Positions 26,417 through 35,521 of a stretch of DNA of 46,382 nucleotides are shown one piece after another. Both the position numbers and the translations under genes were made by a program. Position 1 is the first letter of the stretch. The number at the start of each line of letters is the position of its first letter. Source of the DNA: Streptomyces sp. SID14478 (GTDB taxonomy: Bacteria; Actinomycetota; Actinomycetes; Streptomycetales; Streptomycetaceae); NCBI RefSeq assembly GCF_010548525.1, contig NZ_JAAGMG010000846.1:1-46382 (forward strand), in the 5' to 3' direction. Below the pieces are notes generated by a model that saw only the letters and a program-made list of their open reading frames with translations, made no database searches and was not told the DNA's origin.

Positions 26417-26657
26417 CTGGTGCTACTTCCTCTGGAACCTCAGGTCCCAGTCTCCAGGTGTCCACGATCAAGGGGAAGCTTCACGTCCCGCCTGCCCCAG
26501 AGTGCCAGGCGACGAAGCAAAAGCGGCACAGACCTCCAGGACTGACCGCGCCCCGCTGTTGGGCACCCGGTTCACGATCCGGACCCGGCAACGCCCCGGG
26601 CCTGCGCCGAGTACGGCGGACCGGGGCGGACGCCCGAGCGGGATATAGGTGTTGCCG

Positions 26658-27170
26658 TTACCGGGCGCGCGACTTCTCGGCGTTGATTACCTTGTCGAAC
26701 GCGTCAAGCTTGGTGAACGGGAACTGCTTGAGCCCCGCGTCGTTGTTCCGATACTCGACCTTAAGTGTCGCGATCTTCTCGTCGGTGACCTTGTCGAGGG
26801 TGTCGAGGAACTCTTTACGGCGGTCGGTGCAGATGCGCGTACGAGTGGCATCAGTCAGCCCGGTGGGCTCGGTGCCGAGCAGGTGCTCGGTGCCGCTGCC
26901 GGCGCTGCCCGAGACGGCGGCAACGGCCTCGTCGTACGGACTGGCGTTGTCGGTGAAGTTCCACACACTCATGCGCGAGACGGTCGCCCAGTCGTTGTAG
27001 AACTGTTCGTCGTGGTGGGGCGTGTTACAAAAGTACTTCACGGTGGCGATGGAGCGCGCTTCGAGCTCCTTCTCTCGCGGGTCCGGCTTGGCCGCGAACG
27101 CGGCTGTCGTGCCAGCGGCCAGGATGAGCCCTGTAAGCGCTACAACCGTGGATTTCCGACGGATAGTCAT
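26658..27170 (-). CDS. Secreted protein of unknown function
   Basis: A 170-residue protein from ATG 27170. The N-terminus MTIRRKSTVVALTGLILAAG plus TTAAFAAK is a typical Sec signal peptide with an AFA-type cleavage site. The mature part has two cysteines (KYFCNTPHHD and TRICTDRRKE) and many charged residues, ending LKQFPFTKLDAFDKVINAEK. No family is recognised. The frame is open upstream into the IS110 remnant, but the signal peptide fixes the start. It ends about 170 bases from the IS3 right end. Confidence 0.75.
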   Translation of the reverse strand: MTIRRKSTVVALTGLILAAGTTAAFAAKPDPREKELEARSIATVKYFCNTPHHDEQFYNDWATVSRMSVWNFTDNASPYDEAVAAVSGSAGSGTEHLLGTEPTGLTDATRTRICTDRRKEFLDTLDKVTDEKIATLKVEYRNNDAGLKQFPFTKLDAFDKVINAEKSRAR

Positions 27171-27261
27171 ACCGCTTATAAATGCCCGAGCCACAAGGAA
27201 CTTCTCTATTTCGGGGTACATGCCACCCATTCGATGCAACACGGAAATGAGTTGTCCCGGG

Positions 27262-27790
27262 CTATGGGCGTTTCGCAGGCCGCGAGAGGGTCGCGCGTCT
27301 GGGCTTCGTTGTCCTTGACTTGGCGATCCCGGCGACGCAGGTCGGCAAGCAGGTCCCGGGCGATGTCGCGTCGGCGGGTCTCGGTCGCGGTGAGCGGCCC
27401 GGATGCCCTTCATCAGGGCGGCGGCTTTGTCCGCCGGCAGTTGGGTGGGGGGCGCCTCCGGGAAGCAGGCCACGCAGAACGGCGTGCAGGCGGTTGGTGA
27501 TGCGGGTGCGTTCGTTGACGAGGTCATTGTGGCGCTCGGTCAGCAGGCTAAGGATCGTGGACTGGTCCTCGGCGGTGACCTTGCGCGGGCAGTGTGGAAG
27601 AGTGCCTCCTGAGCGACATGGAGGCCGTCGGCTGGGTCGGTCTTGCGGTCTCCGCCGGTGGCCAGGAGCCTTGCCCGGGCCGACAGGGTCGAGGGCACGT
27701 CTACGACTTCCTCGCCCTCGGCAGCCAGTTACTGGGCGAGTATGCGGCCGAGGCCGCCAGCGCCTTCGATAGCGAAGCTGCATTGACCGA
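27262..27790 (-). pseudogene. IS110-family transposase remnant (N-terminal and middle part)
   Basis: On the minus strand the reading starts SFAIEGAGGLGRILAQ, meets an in-frame TAA at 27731-27729, and resumes with VVDVPSTLSARARLLATGGD and RKTDPADGLHVAQEAL, the DEDD region of IS110 transposases. A frame change leads to DQSTILSLLTERHNDLVNER and LHAVLRGLLPGGAP, then another to QLPADKAAALMKGI. The C-terminal Transposase_20 domain is absent. At least three inactivating changes are visible, so it is dead. Confidence 0.75.
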
Positions 27791-27900
27791 ACCCGGACAC
27801 TCCCACGTCAGCGAAGCCGCCACCCCCGCAGCGGAGGCGCCCCTTCCCAGCCGGGCCGCTCCCGCAGCCCGCCGACTGAAAACCCACTCGCTGGATCGAC

Positions 27901-28467
27901 GTGCTGTCGCCGGGTCGGCGCTCCGTTCAGCGTCTTCGGCGAACGCCCGACGGTTCTCCGCCCGGCACCGATGCCGCCGCCCTCATCGTCCCAAGCCTCG
28001 CCAACTCGCTCCAGGCGGTGCTCGACCAGCGCAAACTACTGGCTCACCGGATTGAAGAACTGCTGGAGGCCCACCCTCTTTCCAGGGTCCTGATGTCCAT
28101 GCCCGGCATCGGCAACAGGACCGGAGCCCGCATCCTCATCGACGTCGGCGACGGCACCCGTTTCCCCAGCGCCGCCCACCTCGCCGCCTACGCCGGCCTC
28201 GCCCCCGCGACCAGGAACTCGGGCTCCTCAATCCGCGGCGAACAACCCTCCAGACGAGGAAACAAGCAACTCAAACGGGCCTTCTTCCTCTCCGCGTTCG
28301 CCGCTCTGGCCGACCCGGCATCCCGCACCTACTACGACAAGAAGATCACCCAGGGCAAGCACCACACCCAGGCCCTCCTCTGCCTCGCCCGCCGCCGAGC
28401 CGACGTCCTCTTCGCCATGCTCCGCGACGGAACCTTCTACCAACCACCAACCCCGATAGCCCCTTGA
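27901..28467 (+). pseudogene. IS110-family transposase C-terminal fragment
   Basis: About 165 residues match the Transposase_20 domain: SRVLMSMPGIGNRTGARILI, FPSAAHLAAYAGLAPATRNS, then SSIRGEQPSRRGNKQLKRAF and a C-terminal ALLCLARRRADVLFAML. The catalytic Ser domain is intact in look, but the N-terminal DEDD domain is missing. It faces away from the other IS110 remnant, so the two come from different copies or from an inversion. The upstream 110 bases are not recognisable. Confidence 0.8.
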
Positions 28468-28500
28468 CCAAAGTCATAGGGACACCCCCCAGACGCCGGC

Positions 28501-29280
28501 TTAATCCGCCGGCGCCAGGCCGAATGCTTGCTCAAGACCGGTTGCTCCCGCCTGAGTCAGATGCACTGCGCGCGGGACCGTGCCCCAGCGCACCCAGTCC
28601 AACTCGAACAGGCGGGCGGCGAGCGCGGCGCCGAGGCCGCCGGCCAGGTGGTGGCGGTGTTCGCTCCAGTCAACGCAGTAGCGGATCGAGGGCCGGCGCG
28701 GGGGCAGGTGGTTGGTGTCGATGCCAAGGTCGGCCAGGTGCGCACGGCCGGTGTCGGTGAGTTCGTAGCGGATGTCGTGCCCGTAGGACGCGGGCCGGTC
28801 GCGTACCGCGTCCTCGGCGCGGTGGATGCCGTCGTGGCCGGCCAGGATCCCACGCTCGAGCAGCGCAGCCATGAGGTCGGTGCCGAGTTGTCCGGCCAGG
28901 TGGTCGTAGCAGGTGCGGGCGCGGTGCAGGGCACTGTTGCGGTTGCTCTGCTTCAGCGAGGTGATGGGCAATGGCGGGGCAATCAGCGCGAGCGCCTCCA
29001 GCGCGGCGCTGATGTCCGGTCCGGCCAGCCGGAAGTATCGGTTACGACCCTGCCGGGTCACCGTGACGAACTCCCCCTCGACCAGCTTCGCCAGGTGCAC
29101 GCTGGTCGTGGCGGCGCTGATGCCCGCCTCGCCTGCGAGCGCGCTCGCAGGCAGGGGGCGGCCGTCGGCCAGGCACTTGAGTATCTTCGCCCGCGAGGGA
29201 TCGGCGATCAGGGTCGCGGCGCGGGCGATGTCGGTCTGCTGCTTGAGCGGTCCGCCGTCCATGAGCTCAGCGTACGACAT
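28501..29280 (-). CDS. ArsR-family winged-helix regulator
   Basis: A 259-residue protein from ATG 29280; ATG 29262 is a possible shorter start. The HTH domain is clear: IADPSRAKILKCLADGRPLP, then ALAGEAGISAATTSVHLAKL as the recognition helix and VTVTRQGRNRYFRLAG as the wing. The C-terminal 150 residues are a larger domain seen in Streptomyces ArsR proteins of 220-250 residues; a conserved metal-binding Cys pair is not visible. It is divergent from the efflux pump gene with 46 bases between, so it very likely represses that promoter. Confidence 0.85.
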   Translation of the reverse strand: MSYAELMDGGPLKQQTDIARAATLIADPSRAKILKCLADGRPLPASALAGEAGISAATTSVHLAKLVEGEFVTVTRQGRNRYFRLAGPDISAALEALALIAPPLPITSLKQSNRNSALHRARTCYDHLAGQLGTDLMAALLERGILAGHDGIHRAEDAVRDRPASYGHDIRYELTDTGRAHLADLGIDTNHLPPRRPSIRYCVDWSEHRHHLAGGLGAALAARLFELDWVRWGTVPRAVHLTQAGATGLEQAFGLAPAD

Positions 29281-29287
29281 CGACACT

Positions 29288-29317
29288 TTGACGGGTAACG
29301 AAGTATCTGGCTTCGAT
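29288..29317 (+). promoter_or_regulatory. Promoter of the efflux pump gene with a possible ArsR operator
   Basis: TTGACG (29288-29293) and TTCGAT (29312-29317) are spaced by 18 bases, just before the ATG at 29327. The inverted repeat CGAAG (29299-29303) / CTTCG (29311-29315) lies in the spacer and could bind the divergent ArsR regulator. Confidence 0.4.
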
Positions 29318-29326
29318 GATCTCCTC

Positions 29327-30781
29327 ATGACTGCAACGAACCTCTCTCCGCACACCGAAGTCCTTGACGCCACGCGGCCACAGAAAGGTGTCCGGCGCCC
29401 GAAGCTCACCCTGGTCCCGCTGATCGCGCTCAGCCTCGGCTACTTCCTCGTCATGCTCGACGTCACGGTCGTCAACGTCGCCATCCCCGGCGTCAGCGCC
29501 TCGCTGGGAACCGGCGGCACCGCTGTGCAGTGGATCGTCGACGGCTACAGCACCGTCTTCGCCGGTCTGCTGCTGCTCGGTGGCTCGTTGGCCGACCGGC
29601 TCGGTCACCGGCGGATGTTCGTGACTGGGCTCGGTGTCTTCACGGCAGCTTCACTGGCGTGTGCGGCCGCCGGGTCTGCGGGGGTTCTGATCGCGGGACG
29701 GCTGGCGCAGGGAGGCGGCGCCGCGTTGCTGGTGCCGGCGTCACTCGGGCTGCTGCAGGCGACATATCCAGACCGGGCGCTACGCGCTCGTGCTGTCGCC
29801 GTGTGGGGTGCGGTCGCCTCGGTGGCCTTCGGCGCCGGGCCGGTGGTCGGCGGGCTGCTGATCTCCGCGGGTGGGTGGCGGTCGGTGTTCTGGCTCAACG
29901 TGCCCATCGCCGCCGCCGCGATCGCACTGACGCTGCGGCACCTGCCAGCCGCGGCCCGCCCGTTGCGTAACCGCAGGATGGATTTGCTGGGCCAAGGCCT
30001 CGGCACCGTCGGCTTGGTCGCGCTTGCCGCCGGTCTCAACGAAGCCGGCGCGCGCGGCTGGACCTCGCCGCTGGTGCTTCTCGCCCTCGGCCTGGGCGGC
30101 GCCGCACTTCTCGCCTTCGCCGCCGTGGAGCGCGACCTCCAAGCCCGCACCACGGCCGGCGGGCCGCGATCGCCGCTGCTGCCGCCGTCCCTCTTCGCCT
30201 CGACCGCCTTCACCACCACCGCAGCCGTGGGCCTGCTGATCAGCCTGGGCTACTACGGCATGCTCTTCCTGACCACCCTGTACTTCCAGCAGGAGCGCGG
30301 CCTCAGCGCCCTTGGCACCGGCCTGGCCCTACTGCCGTCGGTGTGCATGGGCCTACTCGCGGCGCCACTGTTCAGCCGCATCTCCGCCCGCACCGGCCCG
30401 TACGTGCCGATGGCCGCGGGGCAGGTCCTGGGAACACTCGGCTTCCTCGGCTGGCTACTCGCCGGGGAGCACACCCCGTACCCGTTGCTATTGTTCGCCC
30501 TGATCGCTACCGGCCTCGGCCAAACCACGACGGCGCTGGCGGCCACCGCCGCCATCATCGACGCCGCCCCGGCCGCCGGCGCGGGCATTGCCACCGCGGT
30601 CTTCAACGTAGCCCGGCAGACCGGCAGCGCCGTCGGCGTGGCCCTCTTCGGCACCTTCACCGCCACGGCCGCAAGCTTCACCGCGGGCCTGCGGCTATCA
30701 GCCGGCATCGCCGCGGCCGCATTCGCCGCCGGCGCCCTGCTCGCCCTGGCAGCGCGGCGGGGCGCAGCCGCCGGCCGTTGA
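29327..30781 (+). CDS. DHA2-type major facilitator efflux pump (14 membrane segments)
   Basis: A 484-residue protein from ATG 29327. The motif C-like and A-like sequences of drug exporters are visible: LDVTVVNVAIPGVSASLG in segment 1, GSLADRLGHRRMFVTGLGVF as motif A, and FGAGPVVGGLLISAGGWRSV as motif C. About 14 hydrophobic segments are spread evenly to the end. It should export a small molecule by proton antiport. Divergent ArsR control and the PhzF-like enzyme downstream suggest a small resistance or detoxification unit; the substrate is unknown. Confidence 0.9.
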   Translation: MTATNLSPHTEVLDATRPQKGVRRPKLTLVPLIALSLGYFLVMLDVTVVNVAIPGVSASLGTGGTAVQWIVDGYSTVFAGLLLLGGSLADRLGHRRMFVTGLGVFTAASLACAAAGSAGVLIAGRLAQGGGAALLVPASLGLLQATYPDRALRARAVAVWGAVASVAFGAGPVVGGLLISAGGWRSVFWLNVPIAAAAIALTLRHLPAAARPLRNRRMDLLGQGLGTVGLVALAAGLNEAGARGWTSPLVLLALGLGGAALLAFAAVERDLQARTTAGGPRSPLLPPSLFASTAFTTTAAVGLLISLGYYGMLFLTTLYFQQERGLSALGTGLALLPSVCMGLLAAPLFSRISARTGPYVPMAAGQVLGTLGFLGWLLAGEHTPYPLLLFALIATGLGQTTTALAATAAIIDAAPAAGAGIATAVFNVARQTGSAVGVALFGTFTATAASFTAGLRLSAGIAAAAFAAGALLALAARRGAAAGR

Positions 30782-30851
30782 CCTGCCCGCCCGCGACCAG
30801 CTACCTACGCCCGTTCCGCAAAGCCTGCTCCGTATGAAGGGATCACTTCCG

Positions 30852-31724
30852 ATGAACGCCGCGATCACCCCCGATGTGCTGCACTACACCGCCTTCGCCA
30901 CCAGCCCGGCCGGCGGCAACGGCGCCGGCGTCGTGCTCGACGCCACCGGACTCAATGATGCCGCGATGACGGCAATCGCCGCCGAACTCGGCTACTCCGA
31001 ATCCGCCTTCCTCACCCCCGGTCCGGACGGCGCCACGCCTTCCGCGACCGGCCGGTCCTTCACTCTCCGCTTCTTCAGCCCCATGGCAGAGGTGGACTTC
31101 TGTGGCCACGCCACCGTGGCCACCGCCGTCGCGCTCGGCGAGCAGTTCGGGCCCGGCCACTTCGACCTCCACACCCAGGCCGGCCTGGTGCCGGTGACCG
31201 TACGGGAGGAGAACGGAGCGCTGAAAGCCACCCTCACCAGCGTGCCGCCCCAGGTGAGCGAGACGGATCCCGCGGACGTGGCGGAGGCCCTCCGCGCGCT
31301 CGGCTGGGCGGACGGGGAGCTCGACACCGCGCTGCCGCCGAGGATCGCGTACGCGGGAGTGCGGCACCTGGTGCTGGCGTCCGCCACCCGCGAGCGACTG
31401 GGCCGCCTCGACTACGACTTCGACCGGCTGCTTGCGCTGATGCGCCGCCTCGACCTGACCACGGTGCAGTTGGTCTGGCGCGAGTCGGCGACTGTCTTCC
31501 ATGTCCGTGACCCCTTCCCCGTCGGCGGCATCGTCGAGGACGCCGCCACCGGCGCCGCGGCCGCGGCCTTCGGCGCGTACGCCCGCGCGCTGGACCTGGT
31601 CCCGCCGGACGCCCGGCTGACCCTGCACCAGGGGCACGACATGGGCCGGCCGTCGCTGCTGGAGGTCGAGCTGCACCCGGACGAAGAGCGCATCCGGGTC
31701 ACGGGCACTGCGGTCCGGCTCTGA
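30852..31724 (+). CDS. PhzF-family isomerase
   Basis: A 290-residue protein. ATG 30852 is chosen because AAGGGA lies about 9 bases upstream; an in-frame ATG at 30834 gives six more residues. The family signatures are FATSPAGGNGAGVVLDA near the N-terminus, the catalytic Glu in LGYSESAFLTP, RFFSPMAEVDFCGHATVATA, and VGGIVEDAATGAAAAAFGAY in the second half. PhzF-like proteins form a two-domain diaminopimelate-epimerase fold and isomerise small acids. The substrate is unknown; only the phenazine members have a defined one, and no other phenazine gene is near. Confidence 0.88.
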   Translation: MNAAITPDVLHYTAFATSPAGGNGAGVVLDATGLNDAAMTAIAAELGYSESAFLTPGPDGATPSATGRSFTLRFFSPMAEVDFCGHATVATAVALGEQFGPGHFDLHTQAGLVPVTVREENGALKATLTSVPPQVSETDPADVAEALRALGWADGELDTALPPRIAYAGVRHLVLASATRERLGRLDYDFDRLLALMRRLDLTTVQLVWRESATVFHVRDPFPVGGIVEDAATGAAAAAFGAYARALDLVPPDARLTLHQGHDMGRPSLLEVELHPDEERIRVTGTAVRL

Positions 31725-31931
31725 CCCTTATGCCCAAGACCGCCTGCCACCTCGCGCGCTGCCCTCCGCCCGTCACGTGCCGCTCCGGACACTCGGCGGG
31801 GTCGACCTGCTCGGAAAGGCTGAACGAGCCCATGAACCACCGGGCGGCTGCGAGGCCGCCCTCCGCCTGGATCTCTGCCGCGGCGACCGACTGAACAGAG
31901 ATCACCCACCTGCTGGCGTGGAGTGTCGGGC

Positions 31932-32191
31932 TTATGGCTTGCTGGTGGGCTGGGTGAACAGGTCCAGCAGGCTTGTGCCGTCCAGGTGAAGGGTGTACTG
32001 CGTGCGCCGTCCGACCCGCTCACGGCTGAGGTGCCGGCGTCTTCAAGGTCGGTGACGATCTTTTGGGCTGTGCGTTCGGTGATGCGGCAGGCTGCGGCGA
32101 TGGCGCGGAGGCGGGCGGAAGGGTCGTGGGTGATGGCCATCAGCACGTGGGCATGGTTCGTGATAAGGGACCACGATCCGGCTCGTTCCAT
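31932..32191 (-). pseudogene. Winged-helix regulator broken by one frameshift
   Basis: From ATG 32191 (purine-rich AGAAGAG 8 bases upstream) the reading is MERAGSWSLITNHAHVLMAI and TERTAQKIVTDLEDAG, the start of a small MarR-like regulator. After base ~32033 the frame breaks. The other frame gives LSRERVGRRTQYTLHLDG and then TSLLDLFTQPTSKP before a TAA at 31934-31932. One missing base after the AG pair restores a protein of about 86 residues. It may be a true pseudogene or a sequencing error. Confidence 0.65.
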
Positions 32192-33262
32192 GATCATTTC
32201 TCTTCTTTGTGCAGTCCGGTAACCAGGTGCGAATTACCGAAATTGCGCTTCGGTGATGGGCTGCTGGTCATCGTAGGCGGGCGCGAAGGGGCCATGTGCT
32301 CTGCCCGGCGCGGGAAGGGGCTGCATGGGAGGCTTGGTGTCGGGGCAGGCGCGTGGCGTACTCGTACGCCGCCCGGCACGCCGGACCCGATGATGGATGC
32401 GGCGTGATCCGCAGCCGCTATCCGCGCCCGACCTTGCCGCTACGCGGCGGGCTCGCTTAGCTCGCGGCGGATCGGGTTCAGGTACTCAGTGCGCACCGTC
32501 TCTACTCGGTGCTCAGCCGCTCGGCGCGTTCCCGCACGGCACGGAGCTGGGATATCGGGGCCTCAAAAGCTCGCATGCAGGTCAGCGTTCCACACCGCGA
32601 AAAAGCGAGAGCCAGGGCCCCGGCACTGCGCCCGGGCACCTGACTCCACTTCCGGATGCTCACGACGAACCGGGCGAGATACCCAGCGTCACATCTTCGA
32701 ACGTCCACCGCGTGGCGCTGCGCGCTGCGCATCTCGGAGGACAAGGCCGCAGGGCATGAGTACAGCGTTGGTGAAGAGCCGCCAGGACCGGCCAGCGAGG
32801 GTCCAGGAGTCGATCGCGGCCGCGGTCGCCTGCCCACTGTGTCCGGACATCGACGCCGAGGTTGGACTGTAGGTTCTCCCCAGGACGCTGGGTGCCGAGC
32901 AGACGTTCCGCTGGCGGGCCAACAGCAGCGGAGCCGTGGCGAGCACCACCCACCTCGGCCGGATCGGACATCAGGCCAACGAGGAGTACCGGGCCCGATT
33001 CGCCCGGTTGCCGGCACCAGCGCGTGGAGAAGGCCACGGCGCGGATCCTGGCGGATCCTGGTCACGCCGAGGTGGAGCTCTGCCGAGTTCCGCTCCGTGC
33101 AAGTCGTTCAAGTTGCACTACGTGCCACTGCTGACGTTACGGGTGCCTCCTGCTCCCGGTGGATCTTTGCCGGCAGCCGTGATCACGCTCGTAGGCCAGG
33201 CAGCTCGTGCCCAGCCGCGAGAAACTAGAGATGATCTATAGGTCCGGGGGTACGATGGGGGC
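32192..33262. other. About 1.07 kb without a recognisable gene
   Basis: Open frames exist on both strands but codon usage is irregular and no motif is recognised. It probably contains decayed sequence between two unrelated modules. The last 12 bases hold TACGAT six bases before the ATG of the antitoxin gene. Confidence 0.45.
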
Positions 33263-33523
33263 ATGAGCCTCACTACGATTCAGGTCGACTCCGCTGTCCG
33301 GGACCGTCTGCGGATCCTGGCCGACGCAGCGGGGACCAGCATCGGCGGGATCGTCGCCGACCTGGCCGCTCACACGCTCACGCCAGCCGAGTTGGAGGAG
33401 CGCACGGCCGCGGCACGCCGAGTGCTGACCGAGGAATTCGGCGCGCGCCTTAACGACGCGGCCGAAGGGCAACGGGCGGAGGATTTCTGGGCAGGCCTTG
33501 AGGGCACTGGCCACGCCGCGTGA
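33263..33523 (+). CDS. Antitoxin, ribbon-helix-helix-like
   Basis: An 86-residue protein from ATG 33263. LTTIQVDSAVRDRLRILADA is the beta strand and first helix of a ribbon-helix-helix DNA-binding unit, followed by GTSIGGIVADLAAHTLTP and a helical acidic tail that should wrap the toxin. No Shine-Dalgarno is seen, but TACGAT lies six bases before the ATG, which fits a leaderless mRNA. It overlaps the toxin gene (GTGA) and is probably autoregulated. Confidence 0.75.
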   Translation: MSLTTIQVDSAVRDRLRILADAAGTSIGGIVADLAAHTLTPAELEERTAAARRVLTEEFGARLNDAAEGQRAEDFWAGLEGTGHAA

Positions 33524-33921
33524 GCGCCACCGCGGTGGTCTTCGACCACACCGCACTGGCCGCGCTCGGCAGTGGTCACAGCTTCCTGGCCCACCTGGTG
33601 GAGGCCGCGCACCGCGATTCCCACCGCCAGGTCCTCGTCCCCGTCCTGGCCTTGACTCGCGCGGAGCAGGACCGTCCCGGCAGTGCCGAGCACTTCGCCG
33701 CCCTTCCCGCGTTGTCCTTCGTCGACCTCGATTTCCCCACGGCCAGCGCGATCGGCGCCCATGGCACGGCCGGGCATGCCTGGGAGGTCACGCACGCCAC
33801 GCAGGTGGCCCGCCCTGGCCCGTACTGGCCCGACGGTCTCACTCTGTTCACCTCCACGCCGGATCTCTACGCGCAGCTGGGCGTCAAGGCCTTCCCCATC
33901 GACCCGACCGGATCGTCCTGA
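33520..33921 (+). CDS. PIN-like toxin
   Basis: A 133-residue protein from GTG 33520, overlapping the antitoxin stop. The N-terminal strand VVFDHTALAALG carries the first PIN aspartate, and LTLFTSTPDLYAQLG near the end has the last strand with its Asp. The second acidic position (RAEQD) is plausible, while the usual central Asp seems replaced (HATQVA). PIN toxins are Mg-dependent RNases that cut tRNA or mRNA. Activity may be altered by the missing residue. Confidence 0.7.
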   Translation: MSATAVVFDHTALAALGSGHSFLAHLVEAAHRDSHRQVLVPVLALTRAEQDRPGSAEHFAALPALSFVDLDFPTASAIGAHGTAGHAWEVTHATQVARPGPYWPDGLTLFTSTPDLYAQLGVKAFPIDPTGSS

Positions 33922-34248
33922 GCCCTGCGCCCCACTGGCACCTGGGAGTGCCGGGTCGGCGTGTGCGCGCCTGCTACCGAGCGGAAGATTGTTCCCGACG
34001 AGCCGGTCAACGTGGTCGTCCGCCTCGCTGGACACGTCGCACACATCCGGTACGCGCACGCGCGCTGTCGCATCTCCGCAGTGAGCCTCCGCCAACTTGA
34101 AATCACAGGTCAAAGGGCTGGCGTGACCGGTTCTCGGGGCGCTCGTGCTGGTCGTCGGCGGCAGTCTGCGGAGTAGATCGTTTGACGGAGCCGGACGGTT
34201 CGCGGATTCCTGCTCGCTTAGGCCAAGCGACCTTCTACCATCCGAGGC
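33922..34248. other. Intergenic region carrying the left inverted repeat
   Basis: The first 160 bases show no convincing gene. The 72-bp inverted repeat occupies 34082-34153; the remaining 95 bases lie inside the bounded unit and contain TTGACG near 34171, a possible -35 for the next gene. Confidence 0.4.
34082..34153 (+). repeat. 72-bp inverted repeat, left copy
   Basis: Begins TGAGCCTCCGCCAACTTGAA and matches the reverse complement of 37202-37273 with 5 mismatches in 72 positions. Flanks differ immediately outside the TGAGCC end, as expected for transposon ends. The first gene inside starts about 95 bases from the repeat. Confidence 0.9.
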
Positions 34249-34700
34249 ATGGATCCCGAGCCGCTGGAACGGATCACTGCGCGGCGTGCGGAGCTGGACG
34301 AACGTGAGGAACTGCTCGCCAAGGAGTTGGCGGAGGTGCGGGCCGAGCGGGACGAGCTCGCTGTCGCGGAGCGGGTTCTTGAGCGGGTAGCGAGCAGCTT
34401 GCCGACGAACGCGCCTCGGCCGCGCCGGCGCCTGGGCAGGTGGGCGGACGTGCGGTGATGCTGGTCCCGCACCGAACGCCGGACATGGAGGAGACCATGC
34501 TCCCGCCGGACTATCAGCGCATCCTTGCCGCCGTGCGGCAGGCTGCCGGGCCGGTCATGGCCCGGCAGGTCGGCGACGCCCTGGGAATCGACGTCAGTGT
34601 GCGGTCCAAGCTTGAGCCGCTGCGCGGGAAGCTGGTCAGACTCGTCGATCGCAGTTGGCTGCGCAAGCTGCCCGACGGCCGGTTCACCACCCGCCTGTGA
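34249..34700 (+). pseudogene. Coiled-coil plus wHTH-like protein split by a frameshift
   Basis: The first frame, from ATG 34249 (GAGG upstream), gives MDPEPLERITARRAELDERE and AEVRAERDELAVAERVLERV, a coiled coil. After about 34389 the frame shifts; the third frame continues EQLADERASAAPAPGQVGGR, then AVMLVPHRTP and QRILAAVRQAAGPVMARQVG, ending RKLPDGRFTTRL. I recall a Streptomyces family of about 150 residues that has exactly this order, often near transposases. If read separately, the second half could start at ATG 34458 (80 residues). The break is a single-base indel, real or from sequencing. Confidence 0.6.
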
Positions 34701-34756
34701 CCTGATCTGCCGCCTGGAGAAGGAGGCGGGCGTAACCGGGGTGTCCCCGGCGGCCG

Positions 34757-35401
34757 TTGGAATTGTGTGACGAAAACCAAAAAGGCAACGACGTGTCCGA
34801 GTCGACAGTCCGCCGCTGGCGCGACGAGCTGATAACCCTCCTCGCCGCGCAGGCCCCGCGCCTGGACCGCGCCCTGAAGAAGGTCGCCAGGCAGGGCGGG
34901 GAGGTGGTCCTGATCGACGGCACCCTCATCGCCACCCAGCGCCGCACCGGGAAGACCGACCGGCGCAACTACTCTGGCAAACACCACCGGCATGGCCTGC
35001 ACTTCCTCGCCCTGACCGATGAGCGGGGCCGGCTGATCTGGATATCCGCCGCCCGGCCCGGCCGCACCCACGACAACACCGCCGCCCGCCACGACCACGT
35101 CCTGGCCCACCTGCGCGCCGCGGGCCTCGGGGCCCTGGCGGACCTCGGCTTTCGCGGCCTGGACAACGACGTGCTCGACCCCGTGATTGTCACCGGCTTC
35201 CACGCCACCCGCGCCCACAAGCTCACCCTCGGCGAGAAGACTGCCAACCGCGTCCTCGCCAACGGGCGCGCACCGGTCGAGCACGGCTTTGCCCACCTCA
35301 AGAATTGGCGGATCCTCACCAAACTCCGCACCGACCCGGCCCGCGCCACCTGCCTCCTGCGCGCCCTGCTCGTCCTGACGAACCTCGAAGTCAACCGCTG
35401 A
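34757..35401 (+). pseudogene. 5'-truncated IS5-type (DDE_Tnp_4) transposase
   Basis: About 205 residues. The start is not convincing; the coding look begins at VSESTVRRWRDELITLLA. DDE-type signatures are GGEVVLIDGTLIATQRRTGK (first Asp), RLIWISAARPGRTHDNTAAR, LADLGFRGLDNDVLDP (second Asp) and RAPVEHGFAHLKNWRILTKL (Glu). The N-terminal about 80 residues of the family are missing, so it is unlikely to be active unless helped in trans. Confidence 0.75.
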
Positions 35402-35445
35402 GGGATCCGCTCAGCACGCCGTCGCCCACGACGAATTGGAGTGTT

Positions 35446-35464
35446 CCGGTACCGGGCGTACCGG
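35446..35464. terminator. Hairpin between convergent genes
   Basis: CCGGTAC and GTACCGG form a perfect 7-bp stem with a 5-base loop, 45 bases past the transposase stop and 58 bases past the end of the reductase gene. There is no T-run. It may serve as a bidirectional terminator. Confidence 0.35.
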
Positions 35465-35521
35465 CCCATTGCCAGTGCCCCATTGAGTCGACCCCGTCCG
35501 GTCCCCTGGAACCGGTCTGCG

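Larger units (their letters stand above)
25166..26483 (-). mobile_element. IS3-family insertion sequence, 1318 bp
   Basis: The ends are imperfect inverted repeats of about 27 bases: the left reads TGAAGTTTCCCCGTGATCCT inward and the right, on the other strand, TGAAGCTTCCCCTTGATCGT. They frame a single transposase gene. Flanking bases (left CACC, right CGTC) do not show the 3-4 bp target duplication expected of IS3 elements, which suggests recombination after insertion or drift. Confidence 0.85.

Noticed and set aside
25159..26490. Target-site duplication around the IS3 element
   Set aside because: Flanks CACC and CGTC do not match at 3 or 4 bases.
25469..26545. Plus-strand ORF across the IS3 transposase
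   Set aside because: Shadow of the transposase; no start or motif.
32192..33262. Several ORFs of 80-190 residues on both strands
   Set aside because: No family motif, irregular codon use and no ribosome sites; treated as non-coding or decayed.
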